NCBI GenBank assembly: GCA_025602915.1
Contig: JAHLJZ010000020.1
Location: forward strand, 124,001 to 188,000
Reading direction: 5' to 3'
Origin: Paraphysoderma sedebokerense
Taxonomy: Eukaryota; Blastocladiomycota; Physodermatomycetes; Physodermatales; Physodermataceae
DNA length: 64,000 nt
Below the pieces are notes generated by a model. That model saw only the letters and a list, made by a program, of their open reading frames with translations, was not told where the DNA came from and ran no database searches. Positions 34,925 to 46,903 of this stretch are shown here, piece after piece (the first letter of the stretch is position 1; each line of letters opens with the position of its first letter). The translations under genes were made by a program, and so were the position numbers.

Positions 34925-37444
34925 ATGACGATTGAAACAACCGTTACACCTATTCTGAATAGGCTGTCTCTCGCAAACGATGATAACATTGATTCCAATC
35001 GGCCTCGACTTACGATTCTGTACGGATCGCAAACCGGTACCGCTCAAGATGTCGCGGAACGACTAGCAAGAGAATCTAAGAATAGACATTTCAGCGTTAA
35101 ATTAAGCGCAATGGATGATTTCTCATTTGTATGCACAATAATTTACTTAATATTGCACCGCTGGACCAATCCTTATCCTGCAGCCAACTGCGATTACTAA
35201 CATTAACCTCCTCTGTCTTGAAAGAATGATTTAGCCAATGTATCCGTTGTTATCTTTATTTGCTCAACCACGGGCCAAGGAGAAGAGCCTGACAACATGA
35301 AGGTACAGAAGCGAAACATTCGTAGCCGATGAACAGGTATTAAAGATTGTTCATTCCTCAAATAGAAATTCTGGCGATTACTCCTGCGGAAAAATTTGCC
35401 TGGTAACATATTGTCTCACTTGGAATACACAATTTTCGGTTTAGGCGATTCCTCATATGAAAAGTATGCCCATTACCGTCTATGCATATGTTTTGCGGTA
35501 TTGCTATTATTTCTCTTTCTGACATTTCTCTGATATAGATTCAATTTCCCCGCCCGAAAGCTGCATAAGAGGTTGAGCCAGCTCGGCGCCCGCCAATTTT
35601 ATCCTAGGGGAGAAGGTGATGATCAACATTACCTCGGGTAAGTCATATACTTGTATTTCTTTGATCTAATAGATATTGACATAAGTTATTTGGTACCTTA
35701 GAGTTGATGGAACACTAGACCCATGGCTCAAAGGCCTATGGGGACTTCTGCTAAGTCGATTTCCCCTTCAAGAGGGAAGGGAGTCAGTACCAGATGACAT
35801 ATTATATCCTTTTCAGACCATTTGAAGTGTTCAAATCTATTTCTAAATGTCGGAAGACCTTGACTTTTTCGCACCCCATCTCCACGATTCATTTGGACGC
35901 TTTCCAAAGAAGTCTCAAAAACCCCTTCATTCACTCCGTCGAGTCCACCTGTGCCGAAGGGAATGGTCGCAGGCAAACTTATCAGGAATAGCAGAATAAC
36001 AGCACCGAATCATTTTCAAGACACAAGGCATATTGAGATAGAAGTAGACGAAAATTTCAAATACAATGCAGGCGATGTGTTATGTATTCAGCCGCAGAAT
36101 TTGGAAGAGGAGGTTGATGAATTAATCGAGTATTTAGGATGGAAAGAGCATGCATGTACCGTATACGAGTTTACCCAAACCGACCCCGGTTCGTTAAGTC
36201 ATTTATACGCCCTTGCTTATTCGATCTGACCAATAATTTCTCCATTCAGATTACCCGTTACCTTATTATTTGCAGTATCCTACCACTTTGCGTGACATCC
36301 TTCTATATCATCTCGACATAAATGCAAAGCCGCGGCGATATTTCTTTTCACTCCTTTCACATTTCACCGACAACAATCAACATAAATATAAATTAAAGGA
36401 GTTTGCCTCCGCTGAAGGACAGGAGGATCTTTACGAATATTGTTACCGGCCGCGACGTACTACAATTGAGATTTTAAAAGATTTCATTGGGCTCAAAATT
36501 CCAAAAGAATATATCTTTGATTTATTTAAAGACCTGAAGGAGAGGCAATTTTCCATTGCCAGTTCACTCAAGGTATTGATTCACTGCTCTCGTATGGGTG
36601 CCCTTTCAGCCTCTAACGTTGATTTTAGATGCACCCTCGTCGAATACACTTGACTGTAGCAATTGTTAAGTATAAAACGAAGATGTTTACCCCAAGAACA
36701 GGGGTGTGTACGAAATGGCTCGCACAAGTTTCTGGTGTGTCCTTTTGCCCCCGTTTTACATTTATATACATCACTAATAACCAATGAATGGTGGGTAGAG
36801 GAATCCAACCAGCTTGTCCCTATTAAGGTGACTAAAGGTGTTTTTAAGGCACCTCCTCCTCGTGTTCCTCTTATTTGTATTGGTCCCGGAACTGGTATTG
36901 CCCCGATGAAAAGTTTCATTGAGGAGAGAGTAAAAGGCAATGCTTCTGGTGTGTATTCCCATTTCCCTCTAAGTGTTTTCGTAAACTGATATCTAAATGC
37001 TACAAATTATATGTTTGCAGAGACGATATTATTTTTCGGCTGTCGATCATCCTTTAAAGATTATTATTACAAAGAAGATTTAGAAAGCTATGCCGCCAGT
37101 GAAAGATTGCGACTTTTCACGGCCTTTTCAAGAGATCAAGTGGCAAAAATATATGTCCAACATCGCATTAAGGAGCAATCAAAGTTACTATGGCAGATTC
37201 TCAATGAAAAAGGTGGCGTGGTTATGTTAAGCGGGTAAGTTGTCACTGAACTGTAATTCCTTTTAAGTGGCTCACTTATAATTGCCTATTCATTCAAAGG
37301 AATGCGAACAAGATGCCAACAGATGTTAAGGAAGCATTTTTGCATGTATTCGAAAAAGAAGGCGGCATGACGAGAGAACAAGCAGAGTTGTATTTCAAGC
37401 AATTGAAAGTAAGCAAAAGGTGGCAAGAGGAGGTGTGGTTTTAG
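34925..37444 (+). CDS. TAH18: NADPH-dependent diflavin oxidoreductase TAH18/NDOR1
   Basis: Passes electrons from NADPH through FAD and FMN to DRE2/anamorsin in cytosolic Fe-S cluster assembly. Exons: 34925-35128, 35225-35302, 35366-35463, 35539-35637, 35702-35803, 35875-36188, 36250-36572, 36629-36734, 36799-36948, 37021-37234, 37300-37444; 610 residues, close to yeast (623). Flavodoxin: LYGSQTGTAQDVAE, CSTTGQGEEPDNM, GLGDSSYEK; FAD part: RITAPNHFQDTRH, RQFSIASSL, GVCTKWLA; NADPH part: PLICIGPGTGIAPMKSFIEER, FFGCRSS, typical VWF end. Exons 5 and 6 are joined only by a non-GT-AG intron (see 35804-35874), which restores the frame exactly. Intron 6 uses GTTCGT. Confidence 0.95.
35804..35874 (+). 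other. AT-AC intron of the U12 (minor spliceosome) type in TAH18
   Basis: 71-nt intron beginning ATATCCTTTT, a full match to the U12 donor consensus, and ending CAC. CCTTGAC at 35858-35864 matches the U12 branch-site consensus; its A at 35863 is 11 nt from the 3' end, in the normal 10-15 nt range. Removing it joins phase 2 to a single completing base and reads through PDDIFPSPRF into the FAD domain. The frame before the intron runs into a stop a few codons later, and no GT-AG pair gives an open join that keeps the conserved PDD motif. Confidence 0.88.
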
Positions 37445-37789
37445 GTCCAAAATACAAATTCATCATGTGGTCTGATTTGAAATTGATAATTTGAGTGCTT
37501 TAACATGCGAAGTGGATTTATCTTTCACGATATTGAGTTGTGAAATGGCATAAGCAAATCACTTTAAGTCTTCCAAAAGGTACCAGATCTAACAATCCAT
37601 TTACTTCATAAGCTTGGGGCATCGGTTGTCACGATAGTCGAGTTTCGGTCATCGATATGGTTTCTGCAATAATATGTGGCGCCACGTTGGAGTGAATTAA
37701 AGTTTTTCGGCAGTCATGACAATTTATTCAAAACTCTTGGAGATATCAATTTGACTTGCCGGAATCTGCAAAACAAGTTCAATTTTATT
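37445..37789. other. Convergent 3' region between TAH18 and FPG
   Basis: 345 AT-rich bases with no gene-like frame or recognisable repeat. Confidence 0.5.
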
Positions 37790-39163
37790 TCATGTTCGCT
37801 TTCTCAGCTGATAACGACTTTTGTGTACATCTTCAACTTCATTTTTGACTGCGCCAGTTGACCCATCCGTTTTGATTTTCTTTAATCTACTTTTACCTTC
37901 TGTTTTGACTCTTTTCCTTGACAATGGTTCTTCTTTAACTACTGGAGGATCTACAGAGGCAGTGCCGTAACCTGACATTTTTTGGAATTCCGGGACAACT
38001 GCAGAGGTTCGACCGCCAACGGTCAGAAACTCAATTTTGTGGCCATCTCCCGTCATCACTGAACCCTTTCCTTTGCCCCATCGATGATGGAATAACCAAG
38101 ATTTTGGGAATTTGTCTGAATCTGCATTCACATCGACCGCCAAGTCGACAACATAGAGTATTTTCTCGTGTAAGGTGTCAAGCTCTTCTCGTGACAAACT
38201 GTTGCAATATCGTTTTGGGTGAATCCGACTATGGAATAAACATTCGTCGGCAATCCAGTTTCCAATACCTATTGATTCATTTAGTAAAATAAATCTATGA
38301 AATGGCAATACCAATATCGAGAATCTAACCGGCAGAAAAGGTCTGGTCAAGTAATAATGCCTTGATAGGGCACTTCCTTTTTGTCACTAGAGATGCTATT
38401 CATGCAAAGTTCTCAATGAGTACTTGAAATTCCTCACATATATAATACAAGTGCTTACCAAATTCGTCCTTCTTTGGCCAATTCAGTTTTGGATCAAAAC
38501 CGAGTTCACTCAAAGGAGGTATATCACGTATAGACTGATTTTTCGCGAGCCGAACAGTCGTTATCTTTGCGAGCCTCCTAGCATCGCAGAAAGAGAAAAT
38601 CGTTCCATCATCCATCGTTATTGTGAACTTACAAAACCTCGGATTCCAGTCGTCATTCGCATTACTCTTTGACTCCGACTTCACGGTCTGAGAGGATTTC
38701 GATGATCTGTAATGTTCGCTTTCCTGTCCAGGCACCTCTAGCGTTCCGGTCATTCCTGACGATAACATAGAAATATTAAAATCACAGCTTCGCAGAATGG
38801 AATTAAGTTTAAGAATTTTACCGAAATGCATTAGTGCAAATAAATCGCTCTCCAGTATGAAGTAGAACCATTTTCCGTATCTCTGAACATCTAACACTTT
38901 TTGCCCTTTCAAATCCTGGGCGAACTCAAGATGCGAAATTTTAGAGAAAACGATTGTATCCTCTACCTAAGTAGTCCAATAAATCATATGAGGGAAGTTT
39001 CAGGTAAAAATTAGCTAGTGCACAGCAAAACCAATGTCAAGCTGTTAAGATGAGAAGCAGGAGGAGGGGACATTTATACCGTCTGAATGTCTTGGATGAC
39101 TTTTCCTTTCGTCAATCCCAACAATAAGTTTTTGGCCTTTTCTACTTCCGCCAACTCAGGCAT
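37790..39163 (-). CDS. FPG1: Formamidopyrimidine-DNA glycosylase (FPG/MutM type)
   Basis: Base-excision repair glycosylase/AP lyase. Exons 39163-39080, 38966-38822, 38755-38459, 38395-38330 and 38268-37790 give 356 residues. It begins MPELAEVE with catalytic Pro2 and Glu3. MHFGMTGTLEV, FCDARRLAKI, LGFDP, KALLLDQTFSAGIGNWIADE and RIHP are present, the helix-two-turn-helix region. The zinc finger of bacterial FPG is replaced by WLFHHRWGKGKG and the TVGGRTSAVVPEFQ strand, as in plant and fungal FPGs. A Lys/Arg-rich tail looks like a nuclear signal. Position 5 is Ala where most family members have Pro (MPELPEVE), probably tolerated. It ends towards TAH18 across 345 bases. Confidence 0.94.
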
Positions 39164-39314
39164 GTTAAATAAAACACAATTGGAGACGAAAGTGATTTAA
39201 GGGTTGTACAAAGGGATGCTTACGTTTATGGAGGGTTTATGAGTTAAGTTTGACACACAAGAGTTTACATGCTTACAAATATTAGAATTCTACATCGATC
39301 TTACATTTTCCGCG

Positions 39315-42300
39315 TTAAGCAAAAATCTCCTGGCCCCTCAACAACATATCTCTTATTTTCCTCGATAACATCTGAACGAAACTACTTCTTGAACGATACG
39401 AGATCCCGACATTTTCCTTGGTCTATTGAAATAAACAAAAATCTTTAGATTTCTCGGACAGAAAACAATAAACCAGGGGGAAAGGGCCATACCAATTCGA
39501 TTAATCCAACTTTTTTCAGCATCGGTATCACGACTTGCACTGCATCAGACCGGATAGTTTCGACATCTTCTGATCCCGGTTGGAAGAGCTTATTCCAAGC
39601 CGCTGTGGTGTTCGACACTCGTTTCCCTCCGCGAACTTTTGGCGCTTCAAAAGAGTGACTTTCGCGACTTGATGGGTTGTATTTGCCGAGATAGAAATCA
39701 AGGTGTCGAAACAATAATATCAGACCAGCTTCAATAATAACTATGTTGTTGTGTTAGTATAAACAATACATATATTCAAATCGGGTTCAAGAAAGACTTA
39801 CATAAAGAGGAACCCAATTCCCGCGCCAAATCAATTTGAGTCTTCTTGAGCTCTTTCAAAGCAAGCTGCTGACGTTGAATATAAGACAATCCTTCCAACA
39901 CCTCATCACTCCACTGAGAATGGGCCTACAGCAAGAGAATGGATATATGTTCAATAACCGCCTACTCATTGCACGGCGCATTACTGAGTGAGAAGAAAGA
40001 ACAAACCAAAATGTCCCTAATATCCTCAATCGACAAAGTTTCCACATGTTGCAAACGATAAGAAACGTTCTTTTGCTTAGAAAGTAGGTCCGTGACAGCC
40101 TGAATGTTGTCTTTAAGGTACACAACAAGTAACCCCAGTGACGGCGGATTCGATGTGCCGGATATTAAATGGTAGTCGCCATCTTTAGCTGCTGCCAAGC
40201 TCCAAACGAAGACCGGTTGAAAAATGGCGGTATCTATCGAATTTGAACACTGGTCAACATATATACGACGCGGCACGATTGGGGCGAAAATAAACTCACT
40301 GGTTTCACCTGACCCTTCTGTGACTGTCTGACAGTACGATAGCACATTCCTGCAAATTCCGTGGACATAATATTGTGCTTCGGCTTGTAACATTGACACA
40401 GTTGATAACCCGCCTGAAAGCAAGTTAGATACGTCGCAGAATGTATGATGTCAGATGAAGTTGAGAACAAGTCTTACCAGCCGAGATAGTTTCCGCCTGC
40501 AGTTTCTCCGCCTCCGTTGTGGGAGCAAGCGATTTCCACCATGAGTCTCTCACCGAATACTTTGAGAACAGTAAGAGAAGTAAATTATGAAACGATCCAA
40601 TGGAGGTGCCAATATTCTGCGCAAGTTGTCATATCAGAGATTGTTTTGTGCAGGTTGCTATTTCAGATTGAAAATATTTACCATGTCTTTTAGAATAGCC
40701 CGGTTTCCGGACAAGAATGAGAATATTGAGGTGACCAGCTGAAGCTCCGTCAAACCTGATATGGTAACCTTCGGAACTCTATCTTTAAGAATTGTAACTA
40801 AAGTCTCCGAATGAGCGATGACGAAGCTCGAAAGCTAGAGGATGAATACAAAAAGTCAGATATCGTATAACAGTTAGCGGAAAAACGTGACAGCTCGTAC
40901 CCGTTTAGTAGCAGTGGCATTGTCACGACCAGTGGACGACAGTATTCCAACTAGCAACTGCAGCGCAGGTGTTAACAATTGATGGTACCTCTGGGTTGCT
41001 GGCGGTAAAAACCCTTCATAGTCGACTAAAGAAAAGCAACGTCACTACAAGTTAGAATATTTCACGCAGAGAGCAGACATACCTTGCATGGCATTGCCCT
41101 CCAAATCTGGCCTCACATCCAAGAACTCACAATCAGCTAGACATTCAACTACTCCCGCTTCCAACATATTAACAGCCCCGTCGCGACGTTGAGAGATTTG
41201 AACAAACAAAGCTATCATTGCTTCATAAATGTACATATCATTGATAGCTTCAATCTCTGCAAAATGGAGAATAGGTATGTTTAATACGAACCACCAAAAA
41301 GAGAAGCCCGTGGCAGTCAATTTAAATTCACTCACCCGGATCCTCAACAGTCACGGCCTCAATTAAATTCGCATTCATCTTCCTCAGGACACCGATCCAA
41401 TGGTTCAGATAATTCTTTCTCACCATAAACTCTACCACCCAATTCACTTTTTCCGTTTTGATCATCTGACACAATTTATCCAACAGAGTGAAAGATACAG
41501 TCTTCCAAACATCCATTCCGTCGCAAGCGTCTCGACAAATAATTTCTAGTAATTGCTCCCCTCCAACGTTTCGAATGATGGAGACATTTCCGACTTGTAA
41601 TGCGAGTAACTGTGAAGCTTGGGGAACAATGGATACGAATGAATCGGCTTGATTTGCCATTTGAGTTTCTGCGATAGAAGTAACATGCGGTGCTGTAGTC
41701 GAGGGAGAAGTGTATTGAAGGTAATTGTGTAAGAAAGTGTAAAGATTACCACGGAGGATGAGCGACGACGAGGGTTCAATGATAGCATCGATAACGTAAC
41801 GTAAGATAGAATGCAAAGTATCCGGAGCAAGGTTCACATTGTTTGTCCAAGTTTCATCTGGATTGAGAACCTGAGGACCGACTTTATTTGCCGAATCTTC
41901 TCGTAATTTCGTAATGAGGGCAAGAGCCACATGAACCAATTCTTCCTTGACCAAAATGTGAAGACTATCATTCGACAAAGCAGGGACGATGCTTGTCAAG
42001 AGATTAGACATCAAAGGTTCCCGATAATCGTCTCCAACCAATTCAAAACAATTTGCCAATGTGACTCCGACAACCTGACCCCATGCCTGGATGCAGCGAG
42101 TTTGAGCTTGAATAATCTCGATTAACCGATTTTGGCTGATAACGTATTCTAAATACGATATGATTTCGGATTTGATTATTTCTCGTTGCTGGGGGGTGGC
42201 AATAGAACCTTGTCTTTCCAAATTCCGTTGATGTGAAAGTAAAACTTCATACACCGCGCGTACATCATAGATTACACAATGCGTTTCTACTCGGTGCTGA

Positions 42301-45300
42301 CATCCCGAGAGAGATACATGGGAGAAATAAACGGACTTTGGTGGTTGAACGGGAGGAAGAAGAGAGTGAATTTGTAGAAAGTCAGATAATAATTCTTGCA
42401 TTCTCATTAGAGACTGTTCCAACTGCCTTTGAGAACCGAGAGCTTGATTCTGAATCATATCCATTTCATCTAAAATATTCGTGGAGGTTGGAATGGTTAT
42501 GTTGTTTGTACTATAAAGAAGGTCCAACATCCGTTGTACATAACTTCGTTGTCCATTGATAGCTGTGATTCGAAGTTCTACAGCCAACATCCGTAATAAC
42601 CAGTTTCGCTGATGTAAAAAGGAAACCAAATCTGAAAACTCATTGGTGTCTGTGAAAACGTGGCTATGCATTGACTGGAAATGACTGTAAATGAAATCAA
42701 TTCTGGCGTGTCGTAAATATCGTAGGGTGGCAGAAAAAGTATTCCTGTCTGAAGCTAAAATGTACATAAGGTGATAACATTTTTCTGCTACGAGTGGATC
42801 ACCTTGATAAAACGGCACAGCGGCACTATCTTCTTCTTGGTCGTACTTGACACCAGTGTTCAACAATTTTGTGAGAATTTGCAGGCAAGAGAAGTTATCG
42901 GTAGATGCTTCGACTGGAATTTGGATTTGAGACGGAGGTATGCGCATATCGAATCCCAAGAAGAAATGAGCGACCGTGGGCGGGAGCCGGTTTGAACGAA
43001 GATTTCGAAGAAACATATCAACGATAGCAGAACGAACAGAACCGTGTAGGGCATATTGATTCAAATATTTTTCATCCATGTCTAACAATGACGAACCAGC
43101 GTGAAGTAATTTCTGTAACGCGTAATCGTCGGCTCCAGCTTCTCGAAGTGTCATATCTTCTGATATTTCGTCTTGATCCAATTTATCCAAAAATCCATGC
43201 ATAATCTGATTCGAGTACTCTGAAGACTCAAGCAAATGCACAAGACGATTACCTCCTGCGTCCGAATCCTTTCCGAAATACGATGAAAGCGACAAATATG
43301 ATAGAATTTTAACAGAAAGCAATGGGATTTCGGGTTCTCCTATCACACTAATGTATCGAGCAATCTGAATAACGACGTAATTACGGTACAGAAGGAGTTG
43401 ATCTATATGGCTGATATTTGGTGGTATCGAGACTTGAAGAGAGCCATTGGCAAATTCAGCCAAACTGGGCAACAGAAAGTCGATGAATAGATTTTGTAAT
43501 TTCATGATACGGAATAATAATCTTTGTGCCAGCAATACCGATTTTGTAAGAAAAGGATGATCGGATAGATTGACGGGATTATCATTCGTTAACTCTAAAC
43601 CGTAATGAAATATTTTAAGAACGGTCTCCAACATTTTTGAACCGCTCAACATTCTGGTCATAACTTCAAACCCCGGATGTAAGGTCATTGCCTGCAGGTT
43701 GGCACCAGCCTTAACTGAGGGCGGTGTCCCGGGTACGTTGGAAGATCGCCCGTCTGAGCCCATCATCGTTAAAGATCCACTTTCATCAACCACTAATTTT
43801 GACAAATCAAATGTAATTAGACACTTCTCAAATAACTTTAAACATTCGCTAATGATTCTCCATTTTTCTTCGGGGAATAAATATCCTCTGCCGTCGGCTT
43901 TCAGGAAAACACTATCAATCACGAAATCGATATAAGGTTTCACACCTGGAGTGCGATATCCAGAGCCGAGATTGTCAGGAACTGAAGAAGACCGAAGAAA
44001 CTGAAATTCTGGGGACTTCGGAATGTGAATGAGAGAGTTGAGTAAATGAATGAAGCCTAATGTTTCAGGATACGTTTCGTTTCTCGATTCCAATTCTTCC
44101 AAATCTGCTCTGATACTACCTGTGTTCGACATCCCATGCGGTAGTCCAATCGTTCCACTCTGAAGAGGACGCTGCAATGAACCGGATGTTTGCAAATACC
44201 CGTGTTGTGATCGGACAGTGGGGACAATCTGAACTTGCTCCATATAAGACCAGACGGCAAGGGCGATAGACGTGGTATCGTCGGAAGAGGCGAAAGCCGC
44301 AATGGTATCGAGAAGAGCCGCTTTTAATGTAACCGGGACTTGGCATGTAAGGAGGGAGAATAGAGTGTAAAGTGTTTCGAAACTTGGGTTTTCGTAGATA
44401 GCGGCACGAGCGATGGGGGAATGAAAGACGACCTGGCGAAGTAATCGAAGGAGCGAAGTCAAGATTTCTGCTTCCATCGGTTCCATATATTCGTCCGCCA
44501 CACCAACAGTACCTCGTCGTCCCGGTAATTCTTGAAATAAGGCGACATAATGCTTTAAGGAATCAAAAATTGTATTCCATGTCAATGCAGCTGCGCCATG
44601 GAAGCCGCCTGTCACGGGAGATGACGAGAGGTAGTCGAATGCGGATTGAGCGGCCTGAGGTCCGGTAGCAAGCGCGGCAAGCATATTGTAGTATGCCTTT
44701 TTGCAAGACTTGGTTCTGACATCAGCAGCCCACCTCACGAAAAGAAACATTTTGCCGTCTCTTGGATGCCAAAATTGTATGGCTAATTTTGGGCTGTCAT
44801 AGCACAAGACGGCAATTAGATAAAGTAACGTTTCGAAGTCATGTCGGGGAGCCGTTGTTGGCGTATGTGATGGGGGAAAAATCGGAGGGCGAGATAACGA
44901 AGCTTGTTGATGTTGAAAAACGATGAATGCGTCTTCTTCTTTTGATTTTAAGTCGCGAACGATAAGATTCATGCGATTGATGAAGCCAAAGATGATATGG
45001 GATGTTTGATTCAGGATGTAAAATTCCGTCTTGAAATCAATACTTTCTTTAGCGAATTCGGATAAATCTATGATATTAGAGGTCTGATTCTCAGTAACGT
45101 TGCCACCCAATGGGTTGTTGGCGGACGAGGTACTCGATTCGGTGATAGTTTTTGTTGAAGCAAGGACATCCCGACTCTCAGCATTTTGCTTTACTGCGGT
45201 TACCACATGTATCAAATACTTGAAAGCATCTTCGTTGATGGCTTTTCGAGCTAAATTTTCAATAGTAGCTACAGTCACCCCTACGTTTTGAACGGTACTG

Positions 45301-46436
45301 TTTTTCTCTAAAGCCTCACTCAAAAACAAAGACCACTGTAACATTGACACCGCTCGGAGTCCTTGTCCTTTCCAGGATGATTGAAATATTTCCTTTTGAA
45401 ATTTGTCGATAAAAGCATGATCAGAATATATCGAGCCGGTCGAGTCGGCGATACCGAAAGAAAGATGATGATCGGGGGAAGTATCAAGGGAACACAGCAA
45501 CGCATATAGTAAATAAATGGTGGTAGGATCTGTCGATTCTGCTTCCATCACATTCTTTCCTAACCCAAGTAATTCTTCGCCACTCAACTGTAAATGATAC
45601 GATATCCCAATCAATATCAAAGCCAACATTTTTCTTTGCTTCGTCAGAGATTCGATTCGTTCAGTATTAATTTGTTCTCCGATCATGGTGGAGGGATTCG
45701 GGCCGGCAATAGAAGCCGACATGTTTGCAACATTTAAAGCTGGCATACTCTCTTTTAAACTCAAAATATTCTTCTTCAATTTTTCAATCGTATTCACAAT
45801 CTTGGTCACGTAAGTGATATTGCCAACGGCAGATTGCGATTGCGATTTGATCAAAGAATCCATATACTTTGCAAAAAATTCTTTTACTTCATCGTCCGCG
45901 GCTTCAATCATTCCTGTTATGATGCTATCCAAACAGGCTAGCAGGTGTATTCGTTCAGCATGATAGATAGAAACGGCGACCTCGATTGTTTCTCGACCGA
46001 ATCGGGCTTTCAAACTTTTGCCCACATGAATCAAAGCTGCAGCTTTTTCTTCATGAATATCAAGGTAGTCTGATAACATACAAGCCGCTTGACGAAAAGC
46101 AGGGGTAACATTGTATTGCTGTCCGTTTATCGTGACGGCACCTGTAAACAAGAGTTGTTCATAAGTTAATACAAACAAGACGTTCAGGTTGATTTCGATC
46201 AAATCGCCACAATAATAAATAGCACTCATACCACCATCAATCAATGTTTTTCTCTTTTGAGCATCTTTAGGAGCTTCGTCCAATAATGTCAAGAATTCGT
46301 CCCTCCTCAGTTCCAATTCATGCATCATCTGTTTGACCGTCTGCGAGTTTTGATCGAGCTGACATGATTCTAAAATGAGGGTATTGAGAGGTTCGAACAC
46401 CGGATAGTAGAATTCTATATTTGGGGTGGACGACAT
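39315..46436 (-). CDS. NUP192: Nucleoporin NUP192/NUP205, inner ring of the nuclear pore
   Basis: Large alpha-solenoid scaffold nucleoporin. Exon 1 is 46436-41336 (5,101 nt, 1,700 codons); then 41256-41083, 41025-40901, 40834-40682, 40616-40478, 40413-40007, 39925-39802, 39740-39493 and 39422-39315; 2,192 residues, nearer NUP205 (about 2,000) than yeast NUP192 (about 1,680). Recognised by its size, its all-helical composition and an N-terminal region fitting the NUP205 family (QLDQNSQTVKQMMHELELRRDEF, FVLTYEQLLFTGAV). Near the C-terminal end of exon 1 is a stretch beginning ANCFELVGDDYREPLMSNLL. All eight introns lie in the last quarter of the coding sequence, unlike the dense introns of neighbours. 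Confidence 0.88.
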
Positions 46437-46903
46437 TGTGGCAATCGATGACTCTCCACAACACTTCCAATGGGTTTGATTTTGTGATTAAATGAACAGG
46501 GTGTTTGTTTATCTGAAGGAACGCGCGCTCTTGTGTTTTTCAGCCAAACTCAACAAGTGAATCTCGCTAAATGTCGAGTTCTCCGGAAGCATATGGCATA
46601 TGATTTTAACTCAAATATGATGACCGAATTGAGAAGACAGCAAACAATAATGACATTTCCGATGGACATATTGGTTTATTCGCATTACACCCAGATTAAT
46701 ACCGCTATACACACTTGAATTTTTATATTGCAACAATACAAATGAAAGGATTGAAACTGCACTCTATGTACGCTTCTGAAAGCCCATAACTTTATATATT
46801 AAAACTGTTATATGAGAGAGATGTTCCTCCATCCACTAGCTATAACATTAACTTTGAAAACCCGACATTATCAAATCAAACAAACAACCGAGGTACCAAC
46901 ATT
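46437..46903 (-). promoter_or_regulatory. NUP205 upstream region and 3' flank of the perilipin-like gene
   Basis: 467 bases, AT-rich, no gene seen. The half next to 46437 should hold the NUP205 promoter; the other half carries the 3' end of the neighbouring minus-strand gene. Confidence 0.4.

Noticed and set aside
35800-35950. Apparent frameshift or pseudogene in TAH18
   Set aside because: The frame changes from exon 5 to the FAD domain, but removal of the U12-type intron restores it exactly and gives a normal-length protein with all motifs.
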